DNA of 35,719 nt from Gemmataceae bacterium (GCA_009697105.1 SIAQ01000049.1:1-35719); one strand, 5' to 3'. Shown: positions 1-7,891, counted from the stretch's first letter. Translations and numbers: made by a program. The notes: a model not told the origin generated them from the sequence alone.

Positions 1-2
1 AC

Positions 3-104
3 AACAAGATTCGCGCGATCCAACGACGTGCCTTTGGCATCCGCGACGAGGAGTATCTGCGCCTGAAAATCCTAAGCTCCATGCTCCCAAAAATCGATGA
101 ATAG
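3..104 (+). CDS. C-terminal fragment of a transposase (ISL3-like), cut by the window edge
   Basis: An open frame enters from the left edge and stops with TAG at 102-104. Its 33 residues begin NKIRAIQRRAFGIRDEEY and continue with LRLKIL. A basic 'K-R-A-(F/Y)-G-(F/I)-R-D' stretch followed by a 'LKIL' helix is typical of the extreme C terminus of ISL3-family DDE transposases. Only the tail is visible, so the family is a recognition call and it cannot be said whether the element is intact. The repeat-rich spacer that follows (105-350) fits the edge of an insertion, but no terminal inverted repeat could be assigned. Confidence 0.55.
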   Translation, partial: NKIRAIQRRAFGIRDEEYLRLKILSSMLPKIDE

Positions 105-156
105 GTGTTTATTGGTATAAACTTACCCACACAAAAGCACGAAGAGCCGGTTTCTA

Positions 157-192
157 TTTCGTGTTTTCGTACTTTCGAGCTTTCGTGATTCG
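157..192. repeat. Short CGAAA/TTTCG-rich dispersed-type repeat
   Basis: A stretch built from repeated 'TTTCGTG', 'TTTCGTAC' and 'TTTCGAG' units lies in the spacer between the transposase tail and the histidine kinase. Units of this 'CACGAAAGTACGAAA' kind recur as extragenic repeats in planctomycete-like genomes (general knowledge). Only this copy is seen here, so its dispersed nature is inferred. Confidence 0.4.
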
Positions 193-250
193 CATTCTGG
201 ATTTGCGCGAAATGAATTCTGTGCGGCTCGCAAAGATTTTGGAGGTAGGT

Positions 251-313
251 AACACGAATGATACAGATGGGAAATACCATACAGGTGTTTTCCCTATCCG
301 TGTCATTCGTGTT
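251..313. repeat. Imperfect inverted repeat ('ATTCGTGTTATCC' type)
   Basis: The left arm at 251-274 (AACACGAATGATACAGAT, then GGGAAA) is nearly the reverse complement of 288-313 (TTTCCCTATCCGTGTCATTC, then GTGTT), with two or three differences and a 13-base loop. It lies just downstream of the histidine kinase stop codon and could form a transcript-end hairpin, but there is no T tract. The 'CCGTGTCATTCGTGTTATCC' wording belongs to a recurring extragenic repeat class in environmental bacterial genomes. Confidence 0.55.
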
Positions 314-350
314 ATCCGTAGTTCGGTTTCTCCGGGCCGCGTCATGCACT

Positions 351-2018
351 CTATGCCGCGCGGGAGTTGCGTTTGGCGTTACTGAGCTTGAGGAACTCTT
401 CGACGGGATCCTGCACGTCCTTGCCGGCGCCTTCGGCGTTGGCGGGCGCGTCCGTCGGCAATTGCACGAGAAACGTGCTGCCTTTGCCCGGACCGTCGCT
501 TGTCGCCTCGATCTCTCCGCCGTGCTGGGTGATGATGCGATGGCTGATCGACAGCCCAAGCCCCGTACCTTTGCCGGTTCGACTGCGCGTATAGAACGGC
601 TCGAAGATGTTCTCCAGCACGTTTGGCGTCATGCCACAACCGGTGTCTTTGAAAGCGATTTCGGCGACTCCCGGTTTTTGCGTATAGCTGATCGTCAGCA
701 CACCGCCCTCCTCCATGCTTTCCATTGCGTTGATAACGAGGTTGAGAAAAACCTGCTTCACTTCTTGCGAATTGATCCACGCCAACATCGGCCCCGATGC
801 GCGAAACTCGACGCGTTTCCCCTTACAACCCGGCACATGCTGAACGATATCGAGCACGCTTTGCACGACATTGACGACGTCGCCTTGTTCGCGTTTGAGA
901 TCCCCGCCTCGGCTGAATGCCAGTAGTTTCTTGGTAATCTCGGTACAACGAAACGCTTCCTCCTGAATCATCTTCAGGAATTTCGCAATCGTGTCCTTGT
1001 CCGCATTGCTCATCGGCGTCACGCGCATCAAGTCCGCAAGTCGGCCTTCCAACGCTTCACTACTAAACGCAATGGCGGCGAGCGGATTGTTGATCTCATG
1101 CGCCACGCCGGCGGCCAAGAACCCGACGCCAGCCAATCGTTCCGAGCGCACCAGCTGTCGGCTGCGTTCGTTGACCTGTTCCGCCAGATTCTGATACATC
1201 GCCCGAAGCTTGTCGGTCATCTCGTTGTAGGCCCGCGCGAGATCCTCGATCTCGTCGCCGCTCTTGATCTCAATGCGATGCTCGAAATCGCCCCGCGCCA
1301 CTCGGCTCACGCCCAGTTCGAGATCGCGAATTGGCTGAGCAACCCAGCGATAGAAGAACCGCAAAAGTCCCGCCATGAGCAGCATTGCCAGGCCGCCCGT
1401 GCTTAGCAACAGCATGATGCTCTTACGTGCATCGGCACGCGTCTTCTGCACGCTGCGACTGAGTTCATCAGTGATCGAGCCAATCAGATCGGTTACGTCG
1501 GTGTTGAGACCTTTGATAGAAATCGCAATCGGCGTTTGCGGCTCCAGAAGATCGGGATGACCGGCTTCGCGAACAGTTGGCCCAACCGACCTGAGTAGCT
1601 TGTCGAGCTTGGTCATATCCTTCTCGATCGCTTCAATCTGGCTGTTCTCCCGCCGACCATTGTCCGGAAAACGCCCCAAATCGACAATTTCGACCAGTTT
1701 CTTCCTGAACTCAGAAAGTGCCACTTGGACGGGAGAGATGCGATCGAGCAATATCCCACACTGCCGAGACGGGTCGGAAATCGGAGCGGACAGAGCGTTA
1801 ATGGCGTCTTTGAGTTTGTAGGCGAATTCGAGTTCGTCGAGTTTACTGTCCCAAATGCGCATGGTGTTGCGATAGGAAACAATGGCGTGCACGGTTCCGC
1901 CCAGGAGCAGAGCCATGATCGCGACCACCAAGAACATGCCGAGCATGAGCTTGTGGCGAATACGCCAGGAGCAGGCCAAACTGCGACCTCCGTGCCATTG
2001 CCGATCCCGCGAGTCCAT
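351..2018 (-). CDS. Membrane sensor histidine kinase (HAMP-HisKA-HATPase)
   Basis: This is a two-component sensor kinase that autophosphorylates on a histidine. Numbered from the ATG at 2018 (555 aa), a TM helix lies at about 22-47, a periplasmic segment of about 150 residues follows, and a second TM sits at about 199-223 before a HAMP linker. The phosphoacceptor box GVAHEINNPL (His307) is followed by an N box (LNLVINAMESM), a G1 box (DTGCGM) and a G2 box (GKGTGLGL). The C-terminal 35 residues are low in complexity. The frame is open to a TTG at 2099, but the ATG is preferred because it places TM1 near the N terminus. No response regulator gene is adjacent, so the partner must be encoded elsewhere. 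The sensed signal cannot be read from the sequence. Confidence 0.9.
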   Translation of the reverse strand: MDSRDRQWHGGRSLACSWRIRHKLMLGMFLVVAIMALLLGGTVHAIVSYRNTMRIWDSKLDELEFAYKLKDAINALSAPISDPSRQCGILLDRISPVQVALSEFRKKLVEIVDLGRFPDNGRRENSQIEAIEKDMTKLDKLLRSVGPTVREAGHPDLLEPQTPIAISIKGLNTDVTDLIGSITDELSRSVQKTRADARKSIMLLLSTGGLAMLLMAGLLRFFYRWVAQPIRDLELGVSRVARGDFEHRIEIKSGDEIEDLARAYNEMTDKLRAMYQNLAEQVNERSRQLVRSERLAGVGFLAAGVAHEINNPLAAIAFSSEALEGRLADLMRVTPMSNADKDTIAKFLKMIQEEAFRCTEITKKLLAFSRGGDLKREQGDVVNVVQSVLDIVQHVPGCKGKRVEFRASGPMLAWINSQEVKQVFLNLVINAMESMEEGGVLTISYTQKPGVAEIAFKDTGCGMTPNVLENIFEPFYTRSRTGKGTGLGLSISHRIITQHGGEIEATSDGPGKGSTFLVQLPTDAPANAEGAGKDVQDPVEEFLKLSNAKRNSRAA

Positions 2019-2139
2019 GCGGGAGGGTGCTTGTGCGCCGTCTACGAATGAAGATTCATTGCGGAATCTACCAGAAACAAGCCAGATTGTGGATAGCAAT
2101 TTCGCACGGATTTGTTGGCAAAATAGGAAAGATGGATTT

Positions 2140-2213
2140 GTTTAGCCGCTCGCCTTTGGCGAGCGCGGACTGGTGGTTCACCGATCTCGCTCGCCAAAGG
2201 CGAGCGGCTAAAC
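2140..2213. repeat. Perfect 26-bp-arm intergenic palindrome overlapping the cca stop codon
   Basis: Arm 2140-2165 (GTTTAGCCGCTCGCC, then TTTGGCGAGCG) is the exact reverse complement of 2188-2213, with a 22-base loop. The right arm carries the stop codon (TAG, minus strand, 2208-2210) of the CCA-adding enzyme gene, so the repeat overlaps coding sequence. No T tract follows on either strand, so intrinsic terminator function is uncertain. Confidence 0.9.
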
Positions 2214-3533
2214 GCCCGCCATCCGCCGCGCCAGCGCCAGCGCCTCGGCTGGCGTCGTCATCGTGCCATCGAGTTGCGCTTCGCGGACGGCATCGAGTAT
2301 CTGCTTGTAGCGAGGCCCTTGAGTGATGCCCATCGCCAGCAGATCGTTGCCCGTAATCAGCACAGCCGGGTTGAGTTCGCTCGGATCGCTTTCGCGCAAC
2401 AGCCGCTCGCAGAACTCGACGTGCTCGACATCCTTGCCCGTCGCCAACGCATCCGCGCGATGCAATACGAGCAGTTCGTGAATGCCCGAATGGATCAACA
2501 TCGGCTTCAACTTGCTCGGCTTCATCCGCTCAGCATCAGCGAGATACTGATGCTTCTCCACGAGCCAAACGATGCACACTCGCTCGCTATTCGACAGCTT
2601 CAAACGCAAGCAAATCTCATCGGCCATCCGCGCGCCGAGATGTTCGTGGTGATAGAACGTCAAACGATCGCCAGTACGAGCGAACGTACCCGGCTTGCCG
2701 ACATCGTGCAGCAGCGTACCAAACGCCAGCGGAAACGACGGATGATCGCCAAGCCCGTCCATCACACGCATGGCGTGGTCCCACAGATCGCCAGTAGGCT
2801 GGCTCGGCGGGCCTTGCGGCAGGCCCTTCATCAACACAAGCTCCGGCAACACAGCTTGGGCGAGGCCGAGATCCATCAGCAAATTCAACCCGCGCACCCG
2901 ACGTGGGTGGACGAGGAGTTGCCTGAGCTCCTCCGCAATACGTTCGGCGCTGACTACAGGCAGCTGGTCCGCCATCGCCCGAATCGCCGATTCGGTCGCC
3001 GATTCGATTGCCAGTTCGAACCGCGTGGCGATGCGCACCGCTCGCAGCAGGCGCAGCTTGTCCTCTTGAAAACGCAGGTTCGGTTCGCCGATCGCGCGAA
3101 GGATACGAGCGTGCAGATCATCGCGCCCGCCGACGAAGTCGTGAAGATGCCCACCGATTGGATCGAAGAACATGCCGTTAATGGTGAAGTCACGGCGTTG
3201 GGCGTCTTCTTGTGCCGATGAAAAAACGACCTGCTCGGGCCGACGGCCATCGCTGTAAGCGCCGTCGTTGCGGAACGTGGCGACCTGCACCTTCAGATGC
3301 TGGCCGGCAACCTTCGGACCGAGCACCTCGACGACGCCAAAGCTTTCGCCAATCGCGATCGTGCGGCGAAAAAGGGCCTGCACCTGCTCCGGTCGCGCGC
3401 TACTGGCGACGTCATAATCCTTCGGCGCGAGTCCAAGTAATTCATCGCGCACACAGCCACCGGCCCAGAGCGCCTCAAACCCGGCGTCCTGAAGCTGGCG
3501 TACCACCGATACCGCGAATTCACGCTCGGTCAT
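2208..3533 (-). CDS. cca: CCA-adding tRNA nucleotidyltransferase / poly(A) polymerase family with HD domain
   Basis: This enzyme adds or repairs the 3' CCA of tRNAs; some family members polyadenylate RNA instead. The 441-aa protein has the class II nucleotidyltransferase signature near the N terminus (GGCVRDELLG, residues 25-34, with DYD at 39-41 supplying metal-binding acids). RRDFTINGMFFDP follows near residue 113, then an EDKLRLLRAVR ribose/base recognition helix and a C-terminal HD domain (LLHDVGKPGTF). Order and length fit the HD-containing CCA enzymes common outside enterics. Whether it adds CCA, CC only or A only cannot be decided here. The ATG at 3533 has no clear Shine-Dalgarno. Its stop codon lies inside the arm of the 2140-2213 palindrome. 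Confidence 0.88.
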   Translation of the reverse strand: MTEREFAVSVVRQLQDAGFEALWAGGCVRDELLGLAPKDYDVASSARPEQVQALFRRTIAIGESFGVVEVLGPKVAGQHLKVQVATFRNDGAYSDGRRPEQVVFSSAQEDAQRRDFTINGMFFDPIGGHLHDFVGGRDDLHARILRAIGEPNLRFQEDKLRLLRAVRIATRFELAIESATESAIRAMADQLPVVSAERIAEELRQLLVHPRRVRGLNLLMDLGLAQAVLPELVLMKGLPQGPPSQPTGDLWDHAMRVMDGLGDHPSFPLAFGTLLHDVGKPGTFARTGDRLTFYHHEHLGARMADEICLRLKLSNSERVCIVWLVEKHQYLADAERMKPSKLKPMLIHSGIHELLVLHRADALATGKDVEHVEFCERLLRESDPSELNPAVLITGNDLLAMGITQGPRYKQILDAVREAQLDGTMTTPAEALALARRMAGV

Positions 3534-3550
3534 ATTAGGTTGTGAAGTAA

Positions 3551-3620
3551 GCCCAGAGGCGAGGTACTCCGAACCTCTGGGCTAGAGTCGGACGTAATCC
3601 CAAGGGTTCGGAGTACCTCA
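3551..3620. repeat. Inverted repeat of the 'GGTTCGGAGTACCTCA' family
   Basis: GAGGTACTCCGAACC near 3560-3575 is the reverse complement of GGTTCGGAGTACCTC near 3606-3620, and the arm also includes GCCCAGAGG. The same wording occurs at about 3847-3873 and in a matching inverted pair at 23379-23466, so this is a dispersed family with at least three sites in the window. Confidence 0.8.
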
Positions 3621-3627
3621 TCCCGTA

Positions 3628-3842
3628 GGCATCAACTTAAGCTCAGCCGCGAAACGGTTAGAATCTTAACCACAGAGGCACAGAGACACAGAGGAAATAC
3701 GAAGAATGGGAACAAGGAAGACACGCTGGATCGTGAAATTTCTCGCTTCCTATTTCGCGCATTTTCTCTGTACCTCTGTGGTTCAATTGTGCCTCTGTGG
3801 TTCAATTGTGTTTTTCCGATGCGAGTTCCTTAAGTTGATGCC
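3628..3842. repeat. Nested repeat block bounded by 14-bp perfect inverted repeats
   Basis: This block fills most of the gene-free stretch between cca and rsmD (3534-3872); no gene is seen there. GGCATCAACTTAAG (3628-3641) and its exact reverse complement (3829-3842) bound about 215 bases. Inside, AACCACAGAGGCACAGAGAC begins at 3668, and an inverted TCTCTGTACCTCTGTGGTT lies near 3764-3783. A 19-bp unit, CCTCTGTGGTTCAATTGTG, is directly duplicated in tandem at 3773-3791 and 3792-3810. The 'AACCACAGAGGCACAGAG' wording is a well-known extragenic repeat type in planctomycetes and other environmental bacteria. The terminal repeats give the block the look of a small non-autonomous element, which is an inference. 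Confidence 0.7.
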
Positions 3843-3846
3843 AATG

Positions 3847-3873
3847 GGGTTCGGAGTACCTCACCCGTGGGCT
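3847..3873. repeat. Third copy of the 'GGTTCGGAGTACCTCACCC' repeat
   Basis: GGGTTCGGAGTACCTCACCC followed by GTGGGCTT ends at the 3' end of rsmD. It matches the right arm of the 23379-23466 palindrome almost base for base, and it pairs with the left arm at about 3551-3575. It may act as the distal arm of a large nested palindrome spanning 3551-3873. Confidence 0.75.
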
Positions 3874-4484
3874 TACAATGTTTCCGTTGGCGTTTCCGGT
3901 TCCGCCGCTGAAACCGCCGGCATGCGCTGCCAAATGCGCAACTCATTCCGCCCGTACTGGCGAAGTTCCCAATCGCGCAGCAACTCCGCGTCATCAAGCG
4001 GCGAGCCACGCTCAGTCTGCACGACGATCACCGAATCCTCGGCGACCTTTTCTTGCAACGTCTTGAGCATATTCAGCATTTCTTCGGGCCGACTCTTGAG
4101 ATCGACAAACGGCGGGCTGATGAAAATATTGACCGGTTCCACCGGCGCCCGCCACGCTGCCGTCCAACGATAGGCGTCAGTGCGATACAGCTTGGCGGAG
4201 CGTATCAGTTCAAACTCGCGCAGATTCTTGTCGATGTTCGCCGAAAGCTCAACATCACGTTCAATGAGTATTGCCTGCGACGCCCCTCGGCTCAGCGCTT
4301 CGATGCCGATAACGCCTGTGCCGGAAAAGATGTCGATAAACACTCGCCCCGGAATGGCGTTGCCGAGGATGCTGAAGAACGCCTCGCGCACCATTTGCGG
4401 CGTCGGCCGAAGCTCCTTGGAGACAACGCACGTGACCTTACGCCCGCGCAACTCACCCGCCACGATTCGAATTTGTGTTCGCAT
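3873..4484 (-). CDS. rsmD: RsmD-like 16S rRNA (guanine-N2) methyltransferase
   Basis: The 203-aa protein matches the RsmD family, which uses SAM to methylate G966 (E. coli numbering) of 16S rRNA during small-subunit assembly. It opens with RIVAGELRGR, the family's RNA-contacting start, then has RPTPQMVREAFFSIL. The SAM motif FSGTGVIGIEALSRGA follows, then IERD (motif II acid). The catalytic tetrapeptide is SPPF (in FISPPF) where RsmD usually has DPPY/F; SPPF is still within the wider (N/D/S)PP(Y/F) class. ATG at 4484. The usual RsmD partner coaD is not adjacent. The start region lacks a clear Shine-Dalgarno. Confidence 0.85.
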   Translation of the reverse strand: MRTQIRIVAGELRGRKVTCVVSKELRPTPQMVREAFFSILGNAIPGRVFIDIFSGTGVIGIEALSRGASQAILIERDVELSANIDKNLREFELIRSAKLYRTDAYRWTAAWRAPVEPVNIFISPPFVDLKSRPEEMLNMLKTLQEKVAEDSVIVVQTERGSPLDDAELLRDWELRQYGRNELRIWQRMPAVSAAEPETPTETL

Positions 4485-4546
4485 AATATTGTTATAGGGA
4501 CGCAGAGCGAAACGCGGAGGTTCGGTGCGGCAGACGACAACGACTT

Positions 4547-4624
4547 GGCGAGCCTAGCCGCGTAAGCGGCAGGTTGAACGCACGATCGCCGATTTAACCT
4601 GCCGCTTACGCGGCTAGGCTCGCC
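4547..4624. repeat. Perfect 29-bp-arm intergenic palindrome
   Basis: Arm 4547-4575 (GGCGAGCCTAGCCGCGTAAG, then CGGCAGGTT) is exactly complementary to 4596-4624, with a 20-base loop. It lies between the NADAR gene and rsmD, both minus strand. It shares the 'GCGTAAGCG' core with the palindromes at 18245-18300 and 21790-21876. Confidence 0.9.
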
Positions 4625-4635
4625 TGATTTTCTCG

Positions 4636-5082
4636 TTACGCTGTTTCGCGCAATTGGCCGCGCACCTCCATCAATATCCGCCCGAGCATATTCTTGCCGG
4701 ACCCATCGCCGCCGTCGCCCCAGTAGACGTCGTTGGCGGTGTGCTCGACGAGCACCGCGTCGCCGGTTTCGAGCAGGAGCTTTCGTAGGTCCTCGTGCTG
4801 CGTAATCTTCGCGAGCACGGCCTGGCGCATCACGTTGTCCTTGACCGATTCCCAATCTTTGCGCAACGGCTTCGACCTATCCCGCCCCATCCGCGCGGCG
4901 ACAGCTGGCGTCTTGGCATCGCGGACCTCAGCACGATTGGCGTCATCGAGAAACTTCATCGCCTGGAAATAGTGCTCCGAAGTCGGCCACGTGTTGCCAT
5001 CCAGCTTGATCGGAAACCGCGCGAAGTTCGAGAATTCGCCGTAGGGTTCGCCGAGATGGTAGAAGTTGATGGTGTCGGGCAT
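4636..5082 (-). CDS. NADAR-domain protein (YbiA-like)
   Basis: A 148-aa protein made up of a single NADAR domain. Characterised relatives such as E. coli YbiA are N-glycosidases acting on riboflavin-pathway intermediates, and other NADAR proteins act on ADP-ribose-type modifications. Seen here: INFYHLGEPYGEFSNF at the N terminus, then WPTSEHYFQAMKF, RMGRDRSKPLRKDW in the middle and a C-terminal VYWGDGGDGSGKNMLGRIL, in the standard order. The ATG at 5082 is chosen because GGAGG sits about 8 bases upstream and the domain starts there; the frame is open further upstream to 5199. The substrate cannot be predicted. ribH lies in the same window, but 10 kb away. Confidence 0.85.
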   Translation of the reverse strand: MPDTINFYHLGEPYGEFSNFARFPIKLDGNTWPTSEHYFQAMKFLDDANRAEVRDAKTPAVAARMGRDRSKPLRKDWESVKDNVMRQAVLAKITQHEDLRKLLLETGDAVLVEHTANDVYWGDGGDGSGKNMLGRILMEVRGQLRETA

Positions 5083-5103
5083 GGGAATCTCCCTCCAAAT
5101 AAC

Positions 5104-5154
5104 GGCTCCCCGTTTAGCGTTCGCATGCCACTTGCGGGGCGCTAAACGGGAACC
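5104..5154. repeat. Short intergenic palindrome ('GTTTAGCG' type)
   Basis: CCCGTTTAGCG on the left (about 5109-5119) is complementary to CGCTAAACGGG (about 5140-5150), and the flanks GGCTC/GAACC extend the pairing. It lies upstream of the NADAR start and downstream of rtcB in the plus direction, so it could sit in the NADAR leader. Confidence 0.75.
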
Positions 5155-5209
5155 TCGGAATCGCATTTCAATCTGCACTCTGAAATCTATAATCTGCAAT
5201 TCCCCCGGA

Positions 5210-6673
5210 TCATCCCTTAATCACCCCAATCGGCCGCATGCGGGCGACCTTCTTCGACAGGCCCGCTTGATGGACGACATCGACGACCTCGTCAACATCC
5301 TTGTACGCCTTCGGCTGCTCTTCCGCCAGGCCCTTGTGGCTCGCGGCTCGCACGATGACGCCACGGGCGAGCAGCTCCTTGTCGATGCGGCGACCGGCGG
5401 CTTCCTTGATCGCGGCGGTGCGGCTCATCGCGCGGCCGGCGCCGTGGCAGGTCGTGCCGAACGAACGCTCCATGCTGCCCGGCTGGCCAACCAACACCCA
5501 ACTCGCTCGGCCCATGTCGCCTGGGATTATAACCGGTTGGCCGATGGCGCGGTACATCGAAGGCACCTCTGGATGGCCTGGCGGAAACGCCCGCGTCGCT
5601 CCCTTGCGGTGGACCCAGACCTTCTTCTTGATGCCGTTGATCGTGTGCTCTTCCAGTTTCGCGATGTTATGGCACACGTCATAGATCAGGTTCATCTGCA
5701 ATTCCTGCCAAGTGCGGCCAAAGACATCGGCGAAGACTTCGCGTGCTTGCCACATTAGAAGCTGGCGGTTGCACCAAGCGAAGTTCGCCGCCGCGCGCAT
5801 CGCGGCGATATATTGCTGGCCTTCCGAACTGTGAGCCGGGGCGCATGCCAATTGGCGATCGGGCAGTTCGATGCCGTACTTCTCAGGCGCTTTACGGAGC
5901 AGCGCCAGCGAATCGTCGCAGACCTGGTAACCCAGGCCGCGCGAGCCAGAATGGATCATGACGCAGATCATGTCCTTTTCCAGGCCCATGACGGCGGCGG
6001 CCTCGGCGTCAACAATCGCATCGACGACCTGCACTTCCATGAAGTGGTTGCCCGAACCAAGCGTGCCACACTGCGATTGGCCACGCGTCTTGGCGTGCTC
6101 GCTGACGGCAGCGGGATCGGCGCCGTCGAGGAAGCCGCCGGCTTCGGTGTGTTCGATGTCGCCTGACGTCGCCAGATCGCGAGACGTAAGGTAGCTCGCA
6201 CCTTCACTGAGCAACCGCGTGAGATCCTTGCCCTTGAACGAATAGCGGCCCGAACGCCCAACGCCGGTGGGCACATTCTTGAACAGGGCATCGACGAGCG
6301 TGGTCAGGTGCGGCTTGACCTCGCGATAGAACAGGTTCGTGCGGCACAGGCGCACGCCACAGTTGATATCGTAGCCGACCCCGCCAGGCGAGATGACGCC
6401 GTCTTCTTCGGGATCGGTCGCGCAGACGCCGCCGATGCAGAAGCCGTAGCCCCAATGGATATCGGGCATGGCGATACTGGCGTGCTGGATGCCAGGCAAA
6501 AACGCGACGTTGCAGACCTGCTCCGCGGCCTGATCGAGCTTGAGTTGCTTGAGCAACTCCGCGTTGGCGAAGATCAGGCCATCGACGCGCATGCCTGGCT
6601 TGTAACTCTTGGGGATGCGATAGCAGCACGCATCGATCTGTTCGAGCGGGCCGGTGAAAACTTCCTTTGGCAT
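5210..6673 (-). CDS. rtcB: RNA-splicing ligase RtcB
   Basis: The 487-aa protein is RtcB, a GTP- and Mn2+-dependent ligase that joins 2',3'-cyclic phosphate or 3'-phosphate RNA ends to 5'-OH ends in RNA repair or tRNA splicing. Seen: AMPDIHWGYGFCIGGV, GGVGYDINCGVRL (metal-binding Asp and Cys), GSGNHFMEVQ, HSGSRGLGYQV, DVCHNIAKLE, and CHGAGRAMSR carrying the guanylated histidine (about His410). All hallmark residues look intact, so it should be active. The start at ATG 6673 (MPKEVFTGPLEQ) is preferred over an in-frame start at 6715 because it agrees with the family N terminus and has GGAG upstream. No archease, RtcA or RtcR gene is next to it. Confidence 0.95.
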   Translation of the reverse strand: MPKEVFTGPLEQIDACCYRIPKSYKPGMRVDGLIFANAELLKQLKLDQAAEQVCNVAFLPGIQHASIAMPDIHWGYGFCIGGVCATDPEEDGVISPGGVGYDINCGVRLCRTNLFYREVKPHLTTLVDALFKNVPTGVGRSGRYSFKGKDLTRLLSEGASYLTSRDLATSGDIEHTEAGGFLDGADPAAVSEHAKTRGQSQCGTLGSGNHFMEVQVVDAIVDAEAAAVMGLEKDMICVMIHSGSRGLGYQVCDDSLALLRKAPEKYGIELPDRQLACAPAHSSEGQQYIAAMRAAANFAWCNRQLLMWQAREVFADVFGRTWQELQMNLIYDVCHNIAKLEEHTINGIKKKVWVHRKGATRAFPPGHPEVPSMYRAIGQPVIIPGDMGRASWVLVGQPGSMERSFGTTCHGAGRAMSRTAAIKEAAGRRIDKELLARGVIVRAASHKGLAEEQPKAYKDVDEVVDVVHQAGLSKKVARMRPIGVIKG

Positions 6674-6802
6674 GGGATCGTGCTCCGTGATTTTGCCGAC
6701 GTGACCGTATCTCAACGTATGTTAGCGGAAACGGTCGCGAGACGTTAGAATGACACAAGGCCACGAAATATGTTCACGAGGCAAGTGTCGAGGAGAAATA
6801 GA

Positions 6803-7240
6803 ATGAGCGACGTGAAATATCACTCCAACTCAGGCGGCGATCTGAATACGGAAATCATTATGGGGATGTCTGCTCCTCGTGAAGTGAAAGACGACACACC
6901 ACCAGACGACTTGCCGAACATCGCCATCTCCGAACCGACGGCGTTCGAGGTATTCATAGCTTGGGAGAAGCTCCGACTAATCTACAACGCAGTCCTGATT
7001 CTTGTCGTAGCTTGGGTGCTTCATCCAGTTGGAATTGTGGTTCTATCGCCATTCCTAATCGAGGATGCCGGGATCGCCAATGGATGTTACTGTGCCGGAA
7101 TAGTCGCAGAAGGCTACTTGGCTTGGTGGGGAGTGCCACGCGTGATTGGAAGGCTGCTCCTATTTGGTATCGGGACCGTGGGTGCAAGTGTTGAAGCGTT
7201 TCGCCGCAGTCATCTGCTGCTCGCAAACCTACGTGATTGA
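6803..7240 (+). CDS. Hypothetical multi-pass membrane protein
   Basis: A 145-aa protein of unknown function. The first 55 residues are polar and acidic (KDDTPPDDLPN). About three hydrophobic segments follow (YNAVLILVVAWVLHPVGIVV; GIANGCYCAGIVAEGYLAWW; RLLLFGIGTVGASV), so a small inner-membrane protein is likely. The ATG at 6803 is chosen over one at 6770 because AGGAG lies 7 bases upstream. It is divergent from rtcB and convergent with the Uma2 gene. No recognised domain or catalytic motif is visible. Confidence 0.7.
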   Translation: MSDVKYHSNSGGDLNTEIIMGMSAPREVKDDTPPDDLPNIAISEPTAFEVFIAWEKLRLIYNAVLILVVAWVLHPVGIVVLSPFLIEDAGIANGCYCAGIVAEGYLAWWGVPRVIGRLLLFGIGTVGASVEAFRRSHLLLANLRD

Positions 7241-7253
7241 GGCTGAATAACGA

Positions 7254-7823
7254 TCACCCAAATATCTCCGCCACTGGCATGCGGAAGCCGGGCAGGAACG
7301 GCTCGCCGCTTAATTCCTGCCGAACGTTGGCGAGTTCCGGCTCGGCGTCGAGGCGGTAGATCGTGACGGTGCGGTCGTACGGATCGATGACCCAGATCAA
7401 CGGCACGCGGTGTTTCTGGTAGAGTTCGATCTTCTCCTTAATATCCTCAAAAACATCGCTCGGCGATAGAATCTCGATGACGAGCGTCGGTACACCGGCG
7501 ATTAGTGTCGTGTCGTCCGTGTCAAAATTGACGAGATTGGCGGCGATGTACACAACGTCGATGCCGACCGTGGTATCGGGATTGCGCGACAGGCGGCAGC
7601 CGGCCTCGCCACAGAGGACCGAGCCACGTGGAAGCGGTTGGCGTTCGCGCCAAGCCTCCAAGAAATAGGCTGAGCGAACCATGATTCGGCTGTGAATGCG
7701 ATTGCGTATCGTCATCGGTTTCTCCCGAAGCTGGCCTTCGATGAGCCGATATTCCATGCCATTGCCAGGCATCGCAAGGAGTTCATCCGTTGTCATCGCG
7801 GGTGCGTCAAGTACGGCCGACAT
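7254..7823 (-). CDS. Uma2-family (DUF820) restriction-endonuclease-like protein
   Basis: A 189-aa protein of the Uma2 family, which has a PD-(D/E)XK nuclease fold and is expanded in cyanobacteria and planctomycetes. The biological role is mostly unknown. Seen: MTTDELLAMPGNGMEYRLIEGQL at the N terminus, IDVVYIA (core Asp), then PTLVIEILSPSD (core Glu with the family's SPSD turn), YQKHRVPLIWVIDP, and a C-terminal LPGFRMPVAEIF. The active-site acids are present. GGAGG lies about 5 bases before the ATG. A second, quite different Uma2 gene occurs at 14817-15392. Confidence 0.9.
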   Translation of the reverse strand: MSAVLDAPAMTTDELLAMPGNGMEYRLIEGQLREKPMTIRNRIHSRIMVRSAYFLEAWRERQPLPRGSVLCGEAGCRLSRNPDTTVGIDVVYIAANLVNFDTDDTTLIAGVPTLVIEILSPSDVFEDIKEKIELYQKHRVPLIWVIDPYDRTVTIYRLDAEPELANVRQELSGEPFLPGFRMPVAEIFG

Positions 7824-7891
7824 ATCGCCTCCGATTACAGGTCATGGGCTGGTTGAAGTCTAGCAGGATTTGATGAGTATTTCAAGCACAT

